A stretch of DNA of 32,920 bases, taken from the NCBI GenBank assembly GCA_004213955.1, contig SGZL01000013.1:1-32920 (forward strand), given 5' to 3'. Origin of the DNA: Gammaproteobacteria bacterium (GTDB lineage: Bacteria > Pseudomonadota > Gammaproteobacteria > Magnimaribacterales > AG-339-G14). The notes under the pieces were generated by a model. The model was not told where the DNA came from, did not search any database, and saw nothing but the letters and a program-made list of their open reading frames with translations. This document shows, piece by piece, positions 1 through 9,173 of the stretch (within the stretch, counting starts at the first letter, position 1; every line of letters starts with the position of its first letter). The position numbers and the translations under genes were made by a program.

Positions 1-1
1 T

Positions 2-304
2 TTAATCTTGAGTAATTTCTATTCGGTCGCCTTCTTTAAGAGCGACATATGCTTTTTTCCAATTGGATTTTTTTGAAATCTTTCCTTTCGCAGTCATGCT
101 TCTTTTAATTTTTCCTTTTACATTAATAATGTTTACTTTGTTTACAGTTACCTTGTACTCATTTTCAACCGCATTTTTTACATCTATCTTTGAAGCTTTG
201 GGATTTACTTTAAACACGTAAGCATTAGCAAATTGGCCTACTAAAGAGGCTTTCTCAGTCATGTGTCCTGAATAAATTACTTGGTTAGGTATGATTTCAT
301 TCAT
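2..304 (-). CDS. rplW: 50S ribosomal protein L23
   Basis: This is L23, a large-subunit protein that sits at the polypeptide exit tunnel and docks trigger factor and SRP. The 100-residue length equals the usual gammaproteobacterial size. The N-terminal part contains YSGHMTEKAS, the region where L23 orthologues carry a conserved T-E-K-A signature. A lysine-rich loop follows (residues about 60-85), as expected for the rRNA-binding extension. Its ATG overlaps the rplD stop as ATGA, so translation is probably coupled. The TAA stop lies at the window edge, so the gene is complete, and the rest of the S10 operon presumably continues outside. Confidence 0.96.
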   Translation of the reverse strand: MNEIIPNQVIYSGHMTEKASLVGQFANAYVFKVNPKASKIDVKNAVENEYKVTVNKVNIINVKGKIKRSMTAKGKISKKSNWKKAYVALKEGDRIEITQD

Positions 305-912
305 GAGTAAAGCTCCTCTAACTCCTTAAAACAATCATCGCTGATTAAAATTGCTTTGTGTTTAAGAAGAGAGACAGGGTTTAGAGAATTAATTTCGGTT
401 ACTTCGATGTTTGGGATATTTCTACTTGATAAGATGAGATTTTCGTTTAATTCTTTAAAAATTAATAAGCCTTTGTCGAAGCCAATCTTTTTAAGAAGGC
501 CAGCCATTTCCGTAGTTTTTGGCGATCCCACCTCTAGGCCTTGAGAAATAAATATTTTGTTAGTCTTGGCTAAACTTGAAAGAATAGATTTCATTGCGAC
601 TTTATACATCTTTTTGTTTATTTTTTTTGGATTCGAAGACTTTGACCTAGCTGCAAAAGTTACTCCACCCCCTCTCCAAATTGGACTTCTAGAGGTTCCT
701 GCTCTTGCTCTTCCAGTTCCTTTTTGTCTCCAAGGTTTTTTTCCGCCACCACTTACTTGAGATCTATTTTTTTGAGCCTTGGTTCCCTGATGTCCATTAT
801 CGATATATGAATTGATAAGTTGATTAATTAAATTGTCATTAATATCTTGATTAAATAAAGAATCAGGAACTTTAAGACTTTTGCTTTTTGAATTAATTAC
901 AGGAAGTTCCAT
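301..912 (-). CDS. rplD: 50S ribosomal protein L4
   Basis: L4 is a large-subunit assembly protein whose long loop lines the exit tunnel. In E. coli it also represses its own S10 operon. The 203-residue product shows the diagnostic loop GTGRARAGTSRSPIWRGGG at about residues 65-83. The start is ATG, two bases after the rplC stop. Family knowledge says L4 autoregulation uses a structured S10 leader of about 170 nt. The leader seen here, upstream of rpsJ, is only about 70 nt, so classical L4 control may be absent; that is inference. Confidence 0.97.
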   Translation of the reverse strand: MELPVINSKSKSLKVPDSLFNQDINDNLINQLINSYIDNGHQGTKAQKNRSQVSGGGKKPWRQKGTGRARAGTSRSPIWRGGGVTFAARSKSSNPKKINKKMYKVAMKSILSSLAKTNKIFISQGLEVGSPKTTEMAGLLKKIGFDKGLLIFKELNENLILSSRNIPNIEVTEINSLNPVSLLKHKAILISDDCFKELEELYS

Positions 913-914
913 GA

Positions 915-1550
915 TTATTTTTTAATAGCAGGTTTAATTAAGATAGTAGAACCTGACGGACCAGGTATTGATCCTTTAACTAAAATAAGTTTATTTTCGC
1001 CATCTATTTTTATTATTTTCAAGTTTTGAATTGTTTTATTTACGTTACCCATGTGACCAGACATTTTTTTTCCTTTCCAAACTCTTCCTGGCGTTTGACA
1101 CTGTCCTATAGAACCAGGTTTTCTATGCGCCAAAGAATTACCGTGAGTGGCATCTTGAGTCGCAAAATTCCATCTTTTCACTGTTCCTGCAAATCCCTTA
1201 CCTTTAGAAACTCCAGAAATATCTACATATTGACCTTCCTCAAATGTATCAACGGAAAATTCTTTACCAATTTCAATTTCAGCTAGTTTTTCTTCAGAGA
1301 TTCTGAATTCATGAACTTTATTTTTTATTGAAAGGTCATTTTTACTGAAGTGACCCTTGAAGGACTTTGATGTATTTTTTTCTTTTTTATCTTGAGAGGA
1401 AAGTTGAATTGCTGAGTAACCATCGTTTTCACAATTTTTTATTTGAGAAACAAAATTTGTATCAACTTTTAGAACGCTTACAGGGATAGACTCTCCACTC
1501 TCATGGAAAATTCTTGTCATTCCTTCCTTCGTTGCAATTAAACCAATCAC
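915..1550 (-). CDS. rplC: 50S ribosomal protein L3 (GTG start)
   Basis: L3 is an early-assembly large-subunit protein close to the peptidyl-transferase centre. The 211-residue product begins IGLIATKEGMTRIF, matching the canonical L3 N-terminus. The central region GKGFAGTVKRWNF (about residues 117-129) and the basic GSIGQCQTPGRVWKGKKMSGHMG loop carry the conserved L3 signature, including the glutamine region that is methylated in enterobacteria. The start codon is GTG, fixed by the alignment of the N-terminus. An AGG lies 9 nt upstream. The gene follows rpsJ by 13 bp. Confidence 0.97.
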   Translation of the reverse strand: MIGLIATKEGMTRIFHESGESIPVSVLKVDTNFVSQIKNCENDGYSAIQLSSQDKKEKNTSKSFKGHFSKNDLSIKNKVHEFRISEEKLAEIEIGKEFSVDTFEEGQYVDISGVSKGKGFAGTVKRWNFATQDATHGNSLAHRKPGSIGQCQTPGRVWKGKKMSGHMGNVNKTIQNLKIIKIDGENKLILVKGSIPGPSGSTILIKPAIKK

Positions 1551-1563
1551 TTTAAATAACCTG

Positions 1564-1887
1564 CTATTTAGTTAATTCGTCTAGAGATATCTGAACATCC
1601 ACCCCTGCGGATAAATCCAATTTCATCAAAGCATCAACAGTTTTTTCGGTTGGCTTGATAATATCCATTATTCTTTTATAAGTTCTAATTTCGTATTGAT
1701 CTCTGGCATCCTTATCCTTGTGTGGTGAGATAAGAATAGTAGTTAATCTTTTTCTTACGGGCATTGGAATCGGTCCCTTAATAATAGCTCCTGTCCTTTT
1801 GACAGTTTCAACTATTTCTTTAGCCGATTTATCAATCAGTTTATTATCAAAGGCTTTGAGCCTTATTCTGATATTTTGGTTTTGCAA
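1564..1887 (-). CDS. rpsJ: 30S ribosomal protein S10 / NusE (TTG start)
   Basis: S10 is a head-domain protein of the small subunit. As NusE it also pairs with NusB on boxA RNA in antitermination complexes. The 107 residues begin [13 protein letters not shown], which matches the E. coli protein almost exactly from residue 2. That fixes an unusual TTG start codon. A strong AGGGG Shine-Dalgarno sits 6 nt upstream. Four residues (ELTK region) extend past the usual C-terminal VDVQISL. It is the first gene after a sigma70-type promoter and a boxA-like sequence. There is no tuf between fusA and this gene. Confidence 0.97.
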   Translation of the reverse strand: MQNQNIRIRLKAFDNKLIDKSAKEIVETVKRTGAIIKGPIPMPVRKRLTTILISPHKDKDARDQYEIRTYKRIMDIIKPTEKTVDALMKLDLSAGVDVQISLDELTK

Positions 1888-1908
1888 AATATACCCCTAA
1901 AAAATACA

Positions 1909-1923
1909 AAATTGTTAAAGAAC
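1909..1923 (-). promoter_or_regulatory. boxA-like antitermination element in the rpsJ leader
   Basis: The minus strand reads GTTCTTTAACAATTT. It shares the TCTTTAACAATTT core with the E. coli rrn boxA (TGCTCTTTAACAATTT). It lies in the short leader between the S10-operon promoter and the rpsJ Shine-Dalgarno, which is where a NusB-S10 complex could load on nascent RNA. Function is inferred from the match only. Confidence 0.5.
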
Positions 1924-1964
1924 TCAGCTTCTAAATTACTAATATAAAAGCACAAAGAGTCGCA

Positions 1965-1993
1965 ATTCTATTGATGCAGAAGGGATGTGTCAA
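1965..1993 (-). promoter_or_regulatory. Sigma70-type promoter of the S10 operon
   Basis: On the minus strand, TTGACA (1988-1993) is separated by exactly 17 bp from TAGAAT (1965-1970), a near-consensus promoter. The predicted start site is near 1958, giving a leader of about 70 nt before the rpsJ TTG. It fills the 118-bp fusA-rpsJ spacer in which many relatives carry tufA. It suggests the S10 genes are transcribed on their own as well as by read-through from fusA. Confidence 0.75.
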
Positions 1994-2005
1994 CCAATAA
2001 AATCT

Positions 2006-4120
2006 TTAAGATTTATTGATAATTGCATCAGCTACATTGGTTGGAACTTCAGAGTATTTTAGAGGCTCCATGGTGAAAGTGGCGCGACCTTGAGTAGCAG
2101 ATCTAAGATCCGTTGCGTAACCAAACATCTCTGCCAAGGGGACTTCGCCATCTAAAACTTTGCCTGCGTGAACATCTGTCATACCGTTAACAATCCCTCT
2201 TCTTCTGTTTAGATCTCCAACGACGTCACCCATATATTCTTCAGGTGTCACAACCTCTAATTTCATAATTGGTTCCAATAAAGCTGGTTTAGCTTTGAGC
2301 GCACCATCTTTTAAAGCCATTGAAGATGCTACTTTAAAAGCTATTTCACTAGAATCAACATCGTGAAAAGAACCATCGTAGACTGTTACTTTGACATCGA
2401 TGAGTGGGTAGCCAGCAATGACTCCAGATTGCATTTGTTCTTTAGCACCTTTTTCAACTGCTGGTATGAACTCTCGTGGAATGGTTCCACCAACTATTTT
2501 ATTTATGAACTGAAAAACTTCTTTTTCATCTTCCTTATCAGATTCCTCTAAAGGCTCTATTTTTAGCCACACATGACCATACTGGCCTTTACCTCCAGAC
2601 TGTCTTACAAACTTTCCTTCAGACTCAACGCTTGCTCGAATAGATTCTCTGTAAGCAACTTGAGGTTTACCAATATTCGCTTCAACATCAAATTCTCTTT
2701 TCATCCTATCAACTAAAACTTCCAAATGGAGTTCTCCCATGCCAGATATAATAGTTTGCCCAGATTCTTCGTCCGTATTTACTCTAAAAGATGGATCTTC
2801 CTGAGCCAATCTTCCAAGTGAGATTCCCATTTTTTCTTGATCAGATTTTGTTTTAGGTTCTACTGCGACAGAAATTACTGGCTCTGGAAAGGTCATTTTT
2901 TCCAAAATAATAGTCTTCTTTAAATCGCAAAGAGTGTCTCCAGTTGTCACATCTTTTAATCCTATTATTGCTGCAATATCTCCAGCTCTTACTTCAGAAA
3001 TTTCTTCTCTATTATTAGCATGCATTTGAAGCATTCTTCCAACCCTCTCTTTAGAACTCTTTGATGATGCAAAGACTGAGTCACCTTGTTTTAGTACGCC
3101 AGAATAGACTCTTATAAAGGTAAGTGTTCCAACAAAAGGATCTGTAGCTATTTTGAAAGCTAGAGCAGAAAAAGGCTCATCATCATCAGAATTTCTTGAT
3201 TCGACTGTTTCTCCATCTTCAAGAACCCCTTGAATTGCTTCAACTTCAGTTGGAGATGGAAGATAGTGAATTACAGCATCTAACATAGGTTGAACGCCCT
3301 TATTTTTAAAGGCTGAACCGCAAATACAAACTACAATTTCATTTGATAGCGTTCTTTCTCTTAAACCCTGATGAATATCTTCTTCCGTTAAATCACCATC
3401 ATTTAAATATTTCTCCATTAACTCTTCGTTAGCTTCAGCGGCAGATTCCAACATTTCTTCCCTGAGTTGATTAGCTTTTTCTAAAAGATTTTCTGGAATT
3501 TCTTCTTCTTTATAAGAAGTTCCCTTGTCGTCACCATCCCAATAGAGAGCTTTCATTTTTATTAAATCTACAATTCCTGCAAAATCATCCTCTGCTCCAA
3601 TTGGAAGTTGAATTACAACTGGGGAAGCGCCTAATCTATTTTTGATTTGATCAACGACTCTTTCAAAATCAGCTCCGGCTCTATCCATTTTATTTATAAA
3701 ACAAATTCTTGGTACCTTGTAACGATTAGCTTGTCGCCAGACTGTTTCTGATTGAGGTTCTACTCCAGAGCTGCCACAAAACACAACTACTGCTCCATCT
3801 AAAACCCTCAAAGATCTCTCAACTTCAATGGTGAAATCTACGTGACCAGGTGTATCGATAATATTAATTCTATGTTCTTGAAAGTTTTTTCTCATTCCCT
3901 TCCAAAAACAAGTAGTTGCAGCAGAAGTAATAGTAATACCTCTTTCTTGCTCCTGTTCCATCCAATCCATTGTTGCAGCTCCGTCATGGACCTCTCCAAT
4001 TTTATGGGAAATACCAGTATAAAAGAGAACTCTTTCGGTTGTAGTAGTTTTACCCGCATCAACATGCGCACAAATACCGATATTACGGTAGAGACTTAGC
4101 GGAAAGTTACGTTCAGACAT
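2006..4120 (-). CDS. fusA: Elongation factor G
   Basis: EF-G is the GTPase that drives ribosomal translocation and, with RRF, ribosome recycling. The 704-residue length is identical to the E. coli protein. The G domain shows [11 protein letters not shown] (P-loop, about residues 18-28), the switch-II motif DTPGHVDF and the NKMD motif. Domain IV contains [15 protein letters not shown], and the C-terminal domain V carries [10 protein letters not shown]. The ATG directly follows the rpsG stop (TAAATG), implying coupled translation in the str operon. Unlike many relatives, no tuf gene follows. Confidence 0.98.
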   Translation of the reverse strand: MSERNFPLSLYRNIGICAHVDAGKTTTTERVLFYTGISHKIGEVHDGAATMDWMEQEQERGITITSAATTCFWKGMRKNFQEHRINIIDTPGHVDFTIEVERSLRVLDGAVVVFCGSSGVEPQSETVWRQANRYKVPRICFINKMDRAGADFERVVDQIKNRLGASPVVIQLPIGAEDDFAGIVDLIKMKALYWDGDDKGTSYKEEEIPENLLEKANQLREEMLESAAEANEELMEKYLNDGDLTEEDIHQGLRERTLSNEIVVCICGSAFKNKGVQPMLDAVIHYLPSPTEVEAIQGVLEDGETVESRNSDDDEPFSALAFKIATDPFVGTLTFIRVYSGVLKQGDSVFASSKSSKERVGRMLQMHANNREEISEVRAGDIAAIIGLKDVTTGDTLCDLKKTIILEKMTFPEPVISVAVEPKTKSDQEKMGISLGRLAQEDPSFRVNTDEESGQTIISGMGELHLEVLVDRMKREFDVEANIGKPQVAYRESIRASVESEGKFVRQSGGKGQYGHVWLKIEPLEESDKEDEKEVFQFINKIVGGTIPREFIPAVEKGAKEQMQSGVIAGYPLIDVKVTVYDGSFHDVDSSEIAFKVASSMALKDGALKAKPALLEPIMKLEVVTPEEYMGDVVGDLNRRRGIVNGMTDVHAGKVLDGEVPLAEMFGYATDLRSATQGRATFTMEPLKYSEVPTNVADAIINKS

Positions 4121-4591
4121 TTAAAATCTGAAATGGGAAAAAGCTTTATTCGCTTCAGCCATTTTATGGGTGTCTTGTCTTTTTTTAACTGCTTCACCCT
4201 TGCCTTCGGATGCATCAATTAACTCATTAGCTAGTTTGGTCGACATATTTTTTTCAGATCTATTTTTTGCACTGTTAACAAGCCATCTCATTGCTAAAGC
4301 CATTTTTCTAGCCGTCTTAACTTCTAGAGGAACTTGGTATGTTGCTCCTCCAACTCTTCTTGATTTGACTTCAACTTGAGGGCCAACCTTGTCAAGAGCT
4401 TCTTCAAAAATCTCAAGAGGATCTCTTTTAGCTTTATTAGATATTTCGTCTAAAGCGGAATAAATTATTTTTTCTGCAGTACTTTTTTTTCCTCTTTCCA
4501 TTAAATTATTAATGAATTTAGAAAGTTTTAAATTGCCATATTTAGGATCTGGCAATATTTCTCTTTTAGGAATCGGTCCTTTTCTAGGCAT
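4121..4591 (-). CDS. rpsG: 30S ribosomal protein S7
   Basis: S7 nucleates assembly of the 30S head and contacts E-site tRNA. The 156-residue product starts [16 protein letters not shown] and contains [14 protein letters not shown] (about residues 75-88) and [13 protein letters not shown] at the C-terminus, all family hallmarks. Its ATG overlaps the rpsL stop by one base (TAATG). In E. coli a roughly 100-nt rpsL-rpsG spacer is the S7 autoregulatory target. That spacer does not exist here, so str-operon feedback must work differently or be lost (inference). Confidence 0.97.
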   Translation of the reverse strand: MPRKGPIPKREILPDPKYGNLKLSKFINNLMERGKKSTAEKIIYSALDEISNKAKRDPLEIFEEALDKVGPQVEVKSRRVGGATYQVPLEVKTARKMALAMRWLVNSAKNRSEKNMSTKLANELIDASEGKGEAVKKRQDTHKMAEANKAFSHFRF

Positions 4592-4962
4592 TATTTGGGT
4601 TTTTTAGATCCGTATTTTGATCTTCTTTGTTTTCTGTCTTCTACTCCGGTGGTATCTAAAGTCCCCCTGACAGTGTGATATCTAACTCCGGGCAGATCTT
4701 TTACCCTGCCGCCCCTTAGCAGCACTACGGAATGTTCTTGTAAATTATGTCCTTCTCCTCCGATATAAGAAATTACTTCATATCCTGAAGTGAGCCTTAC
4801 CTTGCAAACCTTTCTTAAAGCAGAATTAGGCTTCTTAGGTGTCGTTGTGTAAACCCTAGTACACACACCTCTTCTTTGCGGAGAACCTCCAAGAGCAGGA
4901 ACATCGCTTTTCGCCCTCTTGATCTTTCGAGGTTTTTTTATCAATTGATTTATAGTAGCCAT
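4591..4962 (-). CDS. rpsL: 30S ribosomal protein S12
   Basis: S12 is the decoding-centre protein that controls translational accuracy. The 123-residue product has the conserved [14 protein letters not shown] loop (about residues 39-52) and [13 protein letters not shown] (about residues 84-96). Both lysine positions linked to streptomycin resistance are wild type, so sensitivity is predicted. The ATG has no Shine-Dalgarno: the 12 bases before it, CGCAACATTTTT, follow the -10 box directly. Its mRNA from the local promoter should therefore have a leader of about 6 nt. It heads the rpsL-rpsG-fusA unit, 53 bp after rpoC. Confidence 0.97.
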   Translation of the reverse strand: MATINQLIKKPRKIKRAKSDVPALGGSPQRRGVCTRVYTTTPKKPNSALRKVCKVRLTSGYEVISYIGGEGHNLQEHSVVLLRGGRVKDLPGVRYHTVRGTLDTTGVEDRKQRRSKYGSKKPK

Positions 4963-4974
4963 AAAAATGTTGCG

Positions 4975-5003
4975 ATTTTAATGATGCTTTTGAGTTTGGT
5001 CAA
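4975..5003 (-). promoter_or_regulatory. Sigma70-type promoter of rpsL-rpsG-fusA
   Basis: The minus strand shows TTGACC (4998-5003), a 17-bp spacer and TAAAAT (4975-4980) inside the 53-bp rpoC-rpsL gap. Only 12 bp separate the -10 box from the rpsL ATG, so transcription should start 5-7 nt before the start codon. The promoter matches consensus well. The short leader is a direct consequence of its position. Confidence 0.7.
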
Positions 5004-5015
5004 TTAAATTAGTGA

Positions 5016-8000
5016 TTATTCTGAGAGCTCTTCGTCAGAGTTCATTGCATCAAGGATTTCAGACTCTAGCTCAGCTACATTTAGCTCCTCTTTTTTATCT
5101 GAATTATAACCAGTGCCTGAAGGAACAAGCCTTCCGATTACAACGTTTTCTTTTAACCCTCTAAGCTTATCAACTTTACCTGTAACGGCAGCCTCTGTAA
5201 GAACTCTTGTAGTTTCTTGGAAAGAAGCTGCTGATATAAATGATTCAGTTGCCAGCGAGGCTTTGGTAATACCTAATAAAAGCCTGTTAAATTTAGCAGG
5301 GACACTGCCTTCTGCTAGAAGTTTTTTATTAATATTTACAACTTCAGAAAACTCAACTTGATCTCCAATAATGAAATCAGAATCTCCTGACTCAGTAATT
5401 TCAGCTTTTCTTAACATCTGTCTAAGAATACATTCAATATGTTTATCACTAATTTCAACACCTTGTAATCTGTAAACGTCTTGGATTTCGTTGACTACGT
5501 AATCTGTTAATTCAGCAACTCCTTTAAGAGACAAAATATCATGAGGGCTCAATGATCCCTCGCTTATAACATCTCCTTTGTTTACAGTCTCTCCTTCAAA
5601 AACGTTAATGCTTCTGGTTTTTAAAATAAGTGTTTCACTTACAACTTCTTCTCCAGAATCTTTTCCAGTGATTATTAGCCTTCTTTTGCCTTTGGTTTCT
5701 TTACCCCAAGAAACAACTCCACTTAACTCTGCAAGAATAGCAACTTCTTTTGGTTTTCTTGCCTCGAAAAGATCAGCTACTCTTGGTAATCCACCTGTAA
5801 TGTCTCTGGTTTTGGAAGACTCTTTAGGTATTCTTGCCAAAATATCTCCTACATTTATCGCTTGAGCATCTGACACATTAACTAAAGATTTTTGTTCAAG
5901 GACATAGTTTGCAGGTCTTTTTCCATTTGGAAGAATCACTTCATTTCCTTTTGAATCTACTATTGATATTGTAGGTGTAAGGTCTTTCCCTGCTGACGTT
6001 CTTTCAGCGGCGTCCAAAACTTCCATGCTACTTAAGCCGGTCAATTCATCTTGAACAACTCTAACCGATATACCATTTTCCATGTCGATCAGTTTAGATT
6101 TTCCTTTAACTTCTGAAATAATCGGATGATTAAGAGGATCCCATCTAGCCAAAATTTCTCCAGCTTTAACCTTCGCTCCATCCTTAACATTTATTGTTGC
6201 TCCATAAGGAAGTTTGTATCTTTCTTTTTCAAAATCATTTTCATCCAATAACAAGATCTCAGCTGATCTAGAAATACATACTTGGTTTTTGTCTTTATTG
6301 GTAACAGAACTGATATTTTTATACTTCACAACACCATCAAATTTAACCTCAATTTTATCGTTTTCAGATGATCTTGATGCTGCACCTCCTATGTGAAAAG
6401 TTCTCATGGTCAACTGTGTACCAGGCTCTCCTATAGATTGAGCTGCGACAATACCGACAGCTTCACCAGGATCAACTAAATTGCCTCGTCCTAAATCTCT
6501 TCCGTAACACTTAGAACAAATACCAAAACTTGTTTCACACGTGATCGCTGATCTTACTAAAGCATAATTAATTTTATGATTTTCTATCTTTTCTGCTAAC
6601 TCTTCGTCTATTAAAGTTCCTTTTTCAATTTTGAGCTCTCCATCTTTCGACTCGATATCTGCAGCTAAAACTCTTCCTAAAATTCTTTCACTTAGGGATT
6701 GAACAACTTCTCCACCATCAATAATTGTTCTGAGTTCAAGACCATCTTCAGTTCCACAATCAAATTCTCTTATAACAAGATCTTGAGCAACATCAACAAG
6801 TCTTCTAGTTAAATAACCAGAATTCGCGGTCTTTAAAGCAGTATCAGCTAAACCCTTCCTTGCTCCATGAGTTGATGTGAAGTATTGAAGAACAGTTAAA
6901 CCTTCTCTGAAATTTGCTGTGATAGGAGTTTCAATAATAGATCCATCAGGTTTAGCCATTAAACCTCTCATTCCAGCTAACTGTCTTACTTGAGCGGGAG
7001 AACTTCTCGCGCCAGAATCTAAATACATAAATACAGAATTGAAAGAATCTTCATCTACTTCTTCACCCTGGGAGTTCGTAACCTTATCTTTAGAAATAGT
7101 TTCCATAAGAGAGCTCGCAACTGCTTCATTTGCCCTAGACCAAATATCAATCACTTTATTATATTTTTCTCCTTGCGTTACCAATCCTGAAGAATATTGA
7201 GCTTCAATTTCTTTTACTTCATTTTGAGCTTGAGAAATTATTGATTCTTTGTTGTCCGGAATTACACAATCCTCTACACAAATTGAAGAACCTGAAATTG
7301 TAGAATAGTCGTATCCAAGATTTTTAATCTTATCTGAAAAAATTACTGTAGCTTTCAAGCCTGAATACCTATAGGAAGTGTTTATCAGATCAGAAATATC
7401 TTTGCTATTTAGCGGCTTGTTCACTTGATCAAAAGAAATTTCTTTAGGTACCACCCCCCAAAGAATTGTTCGTCCAACCGTGGTTTCAATAAGCTCATTT
7501 GAGCCTTCCTGATTAGTGATTCTGCATTTTATGATTGCTTGTAAATCAACTTGCTTGGAATCATATGCCCTTTTTACTTCATCGACATCTGCAAATATTG
7601 ATCCTTCACCAAGAGCATTAAGTTTAGATTTTGTCATGTAGTAGATACCAAGCACTACGTCTTGCGAGGGATCTATTATTGGTCTTCCATTAGAAGGAGA
7701 TAAAATGTTGTTGCTAGCCATCATCAAAGCTCTACATTCCAATTGAGATTCTAAGGTCAAAGGAACATGAACAGCCATTTGATCGCCATCAAAGTCTGCA
7801 TTGTAAGCTTTACAAACTAGAGGATGTAACTGGATAGCTTTACCTTCAATTAAAATTGGTTCAAAAGCTTGAATACCCAGTCTATGAAGAGTAGGAGCTC
7901 TATTCAAAAGAATCGGATGCTCTCTGATAACCTCAGCCAATATATCCCAAACTACAGGTTCTTCACGTTCTACCATTCGTTTAGCACCTTTAATGGTAGT

Positions 8001-9170
8001 GGCTAATTCCATATTTTGGAGCCTTCCAAAGACAAAAGGCTTAAATAATTCTAAAGCCATTTTTTTTGGTAATCCGCATTGGTGTAACTTAAGAGTTGGG
8101 CCTACAACTATTACTGATCTTCCAGAATAATCGACTCTTTTTCCGAGAAGATTTTGTCTAAATCTTCCCTGCTTACCTTTAATCATATCTGACAGAGATT
8201 TGAGTGGTCTTTTATTTGAACCGGTAATTGCTCTACCCCTTCTTCCATTATCAAGCAAAGCATCAACAGATTCTTGAAGCATTCTTTTTTCATTTCTAAC
8301 GATGATTTCAGGAGCGCTTAATTCAAGTAATCTTTTCAGTCTATTATTCCTATTAATTACTCTTCGATATAAGTCATTTAAATCTGAAGTAGCAAATCTT
8401 CCTCCTTCTAACGGCACTAATGGTCTTAAATCAGGAGGCAAAACTGGTAGAACATCAAGAATCATCCATTCCGGTTTATTACTAGAAGAAAGAAACCCTT
8501 TCAAAATCTTTAGACGCTTTGATAATTTTTTTATCTTAGCTTCGCTGTTAGTACCCTCAATTTGAGATAAAACCTCTGAAATTTCTTCTTCTAAGTTCAT
8601 TTCTGAAAGTAATATTTTTACAGATTCAGCTCCCATGCCAGCAGAAAACTCTTCTCCATAATTTTCTAAAGCCTCGAAATACTCTTCTTCATCCAAAATT
8701 TGACCTTTTTCAAGATCTGTCATCCCAGGATCAGTGACAACGAAGGATTCGAAATACAAAATTCTTTCAATTTCTCTGAGAGTCATATCTAGTAAGAGTG
8801 AAATTCTAGAAGGTAAAGATTTCAAAAACCAAATATGCGCAACTGGTGCAGCTAATTCAATGTGCCCCATTCTTTCCCTTCTTACTTTTGCAAGAGTTAC
8901 TTCTACTCCACATTTTTCACAAACGACACCTCTGTGCTTCATACGTTTATATTTTCCACATATACATTCATAGTCTTTTACTGGACCGAAAATCTTTGCA
9001 CAGAAAAGCCCATCTCTTTCTGGTTTGAAAGTTCTATAATTTATGGTCTCAGGTTTTTTTACTTCACCAAAAGACCAAGATCTAATTTGCTGAGAAGAAG
9101 CCAATCCAGCTTTAATTGAATTAAAACTTTCTGTCTGGTCTTGATTAAATAATTTTAATAAATCTTTCAT
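5016..9170 (-). CDS. rpoC: RNA polymerase subunit beta'
   Basis: RpoC is the catalytic clamp subunit of RNA polymerase. The 1384-residue protein is slightly shorter than E. coli's 1407. It opens with MKDLLKLF and [20 protein letters not shown]. The N-terminal zinc ribbon has [20 protein letters not shown] (four Cys, about residues 70-88). The Mg-binding active site [12 protein letters not shown] is present. A second Cys cluster, [15 protein letters not shown], lies about two-thirds along, and the trigger-loop/bridge region includes [15 protein letters not shown]. It starts 3 bp after the rpoB stop. Confidence 0.98.
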   Translation of the reverse strand: MKDLLKLFNQDQTESFNSIKAGLASSQQIRSWSFGEVKKPETINYRTFKPERDGLFCAKIFGPVKDYECICGKYKRMKHRGVVCEKCGVEVTLAKVRRERMGHIELAAPVAHIWFLKSLPSRISLLLDMTLREIERILYFESFVVTDPGMTDLEKGQILDEEEYFEALENYGEEFSAGMGAESVKILLSEMNLEEEISEVLSQIEGTNSEAKIKKLSKRLKILKGFLSSSNKPEWMILDVLPVLPPDLRPLVPLEGGRFATSDLNDLYRRVINRNNRLKRLLELSAPEIIVRNEKRMLQESVDALLDNGRRGRAITGSNKRPLKSLSDMIKGKQGRFRQNLLGKRVDYSGRSVIVVGPTLKLHQCGLPKKMALELFKPFVFGRLQNMELATTIKGAKRMVEREEPVVWDILAEVIREHPILLNRAPTLHRLGIQAFEPILIEGKAIQLHPLVCKAYNADFDGDQMAVHVPLTLESQLECRALMMASNNILSPSNGRPIIDPSQDVVLGIYYMTKSKLNALGEGSIFADVDEVKRAYDSKQVDLQAIIKCRITNQEGSNELIETTVGRTILWGVVPKEISFDQVNKPLNSKDISDLINTSYRYSGLKATVIFSDKIKNLGYDYSTISGSSICVEDCVIPDNKESIISQAQNEVKEIEAQYSSGLVTQGEKYNKVIDIWSRANEAVASSLMETISKDKVTNSQGEEVDEDSFNSVFMYLDSGARSSPAQVRQLAGMRGLMAKPDGSIIETPITANFREGLTVLQYFTSTHGARKGLADTALKTANSGYLTRRLVDVAQDLVIREFDCGTEDGLELRTIIDGGEVVQSLSERILGRVLAADIESKDGELKIEKGTLIDEELAEKIENHKINYALVRSAITCETSFGICSKCYGRDLGRGNLVDPGEAVGIVAAQSIGEPGTQLTMRTFHIGGAASRSSENDKIEVKFDGVVKYKNISSVTNKDKNQVCISRSAEILLLDENDFEKERYKLPYGATINVKDGAKVKAGEILARWDPLNHPIISEVKGKSKLIDMENGISVRVVQDELTGLSSMEVLDAAERTSAGKDLTPTISIVDSKGNEVILPNGKRPANYVLEQKSLVNVSDAQAINVGDILARIPKESSKTRDITGGLPRVADLFEARKPKEVAILAELSGVVSWGKETKGKRRLIITGKDSGEEVVSETLILKTRSINVFEGETVNKGDVISEGSLSPHDILSLKGVAELTDYVVNEIQDVYRLQGVEISDKHIECILRQMLRKAEITESGDSDFIIGDQVEFSEVVNINKKLLAEGSVPAKFNRLLLGITKASLATESFISAASFQETTRVLTEAAVTGKVDKLRGLKENVVIGRLVPSGTGYNSDKKEELNVAELESEILDAMNSDEELSE

Positions 9171-9173
9171 AAA

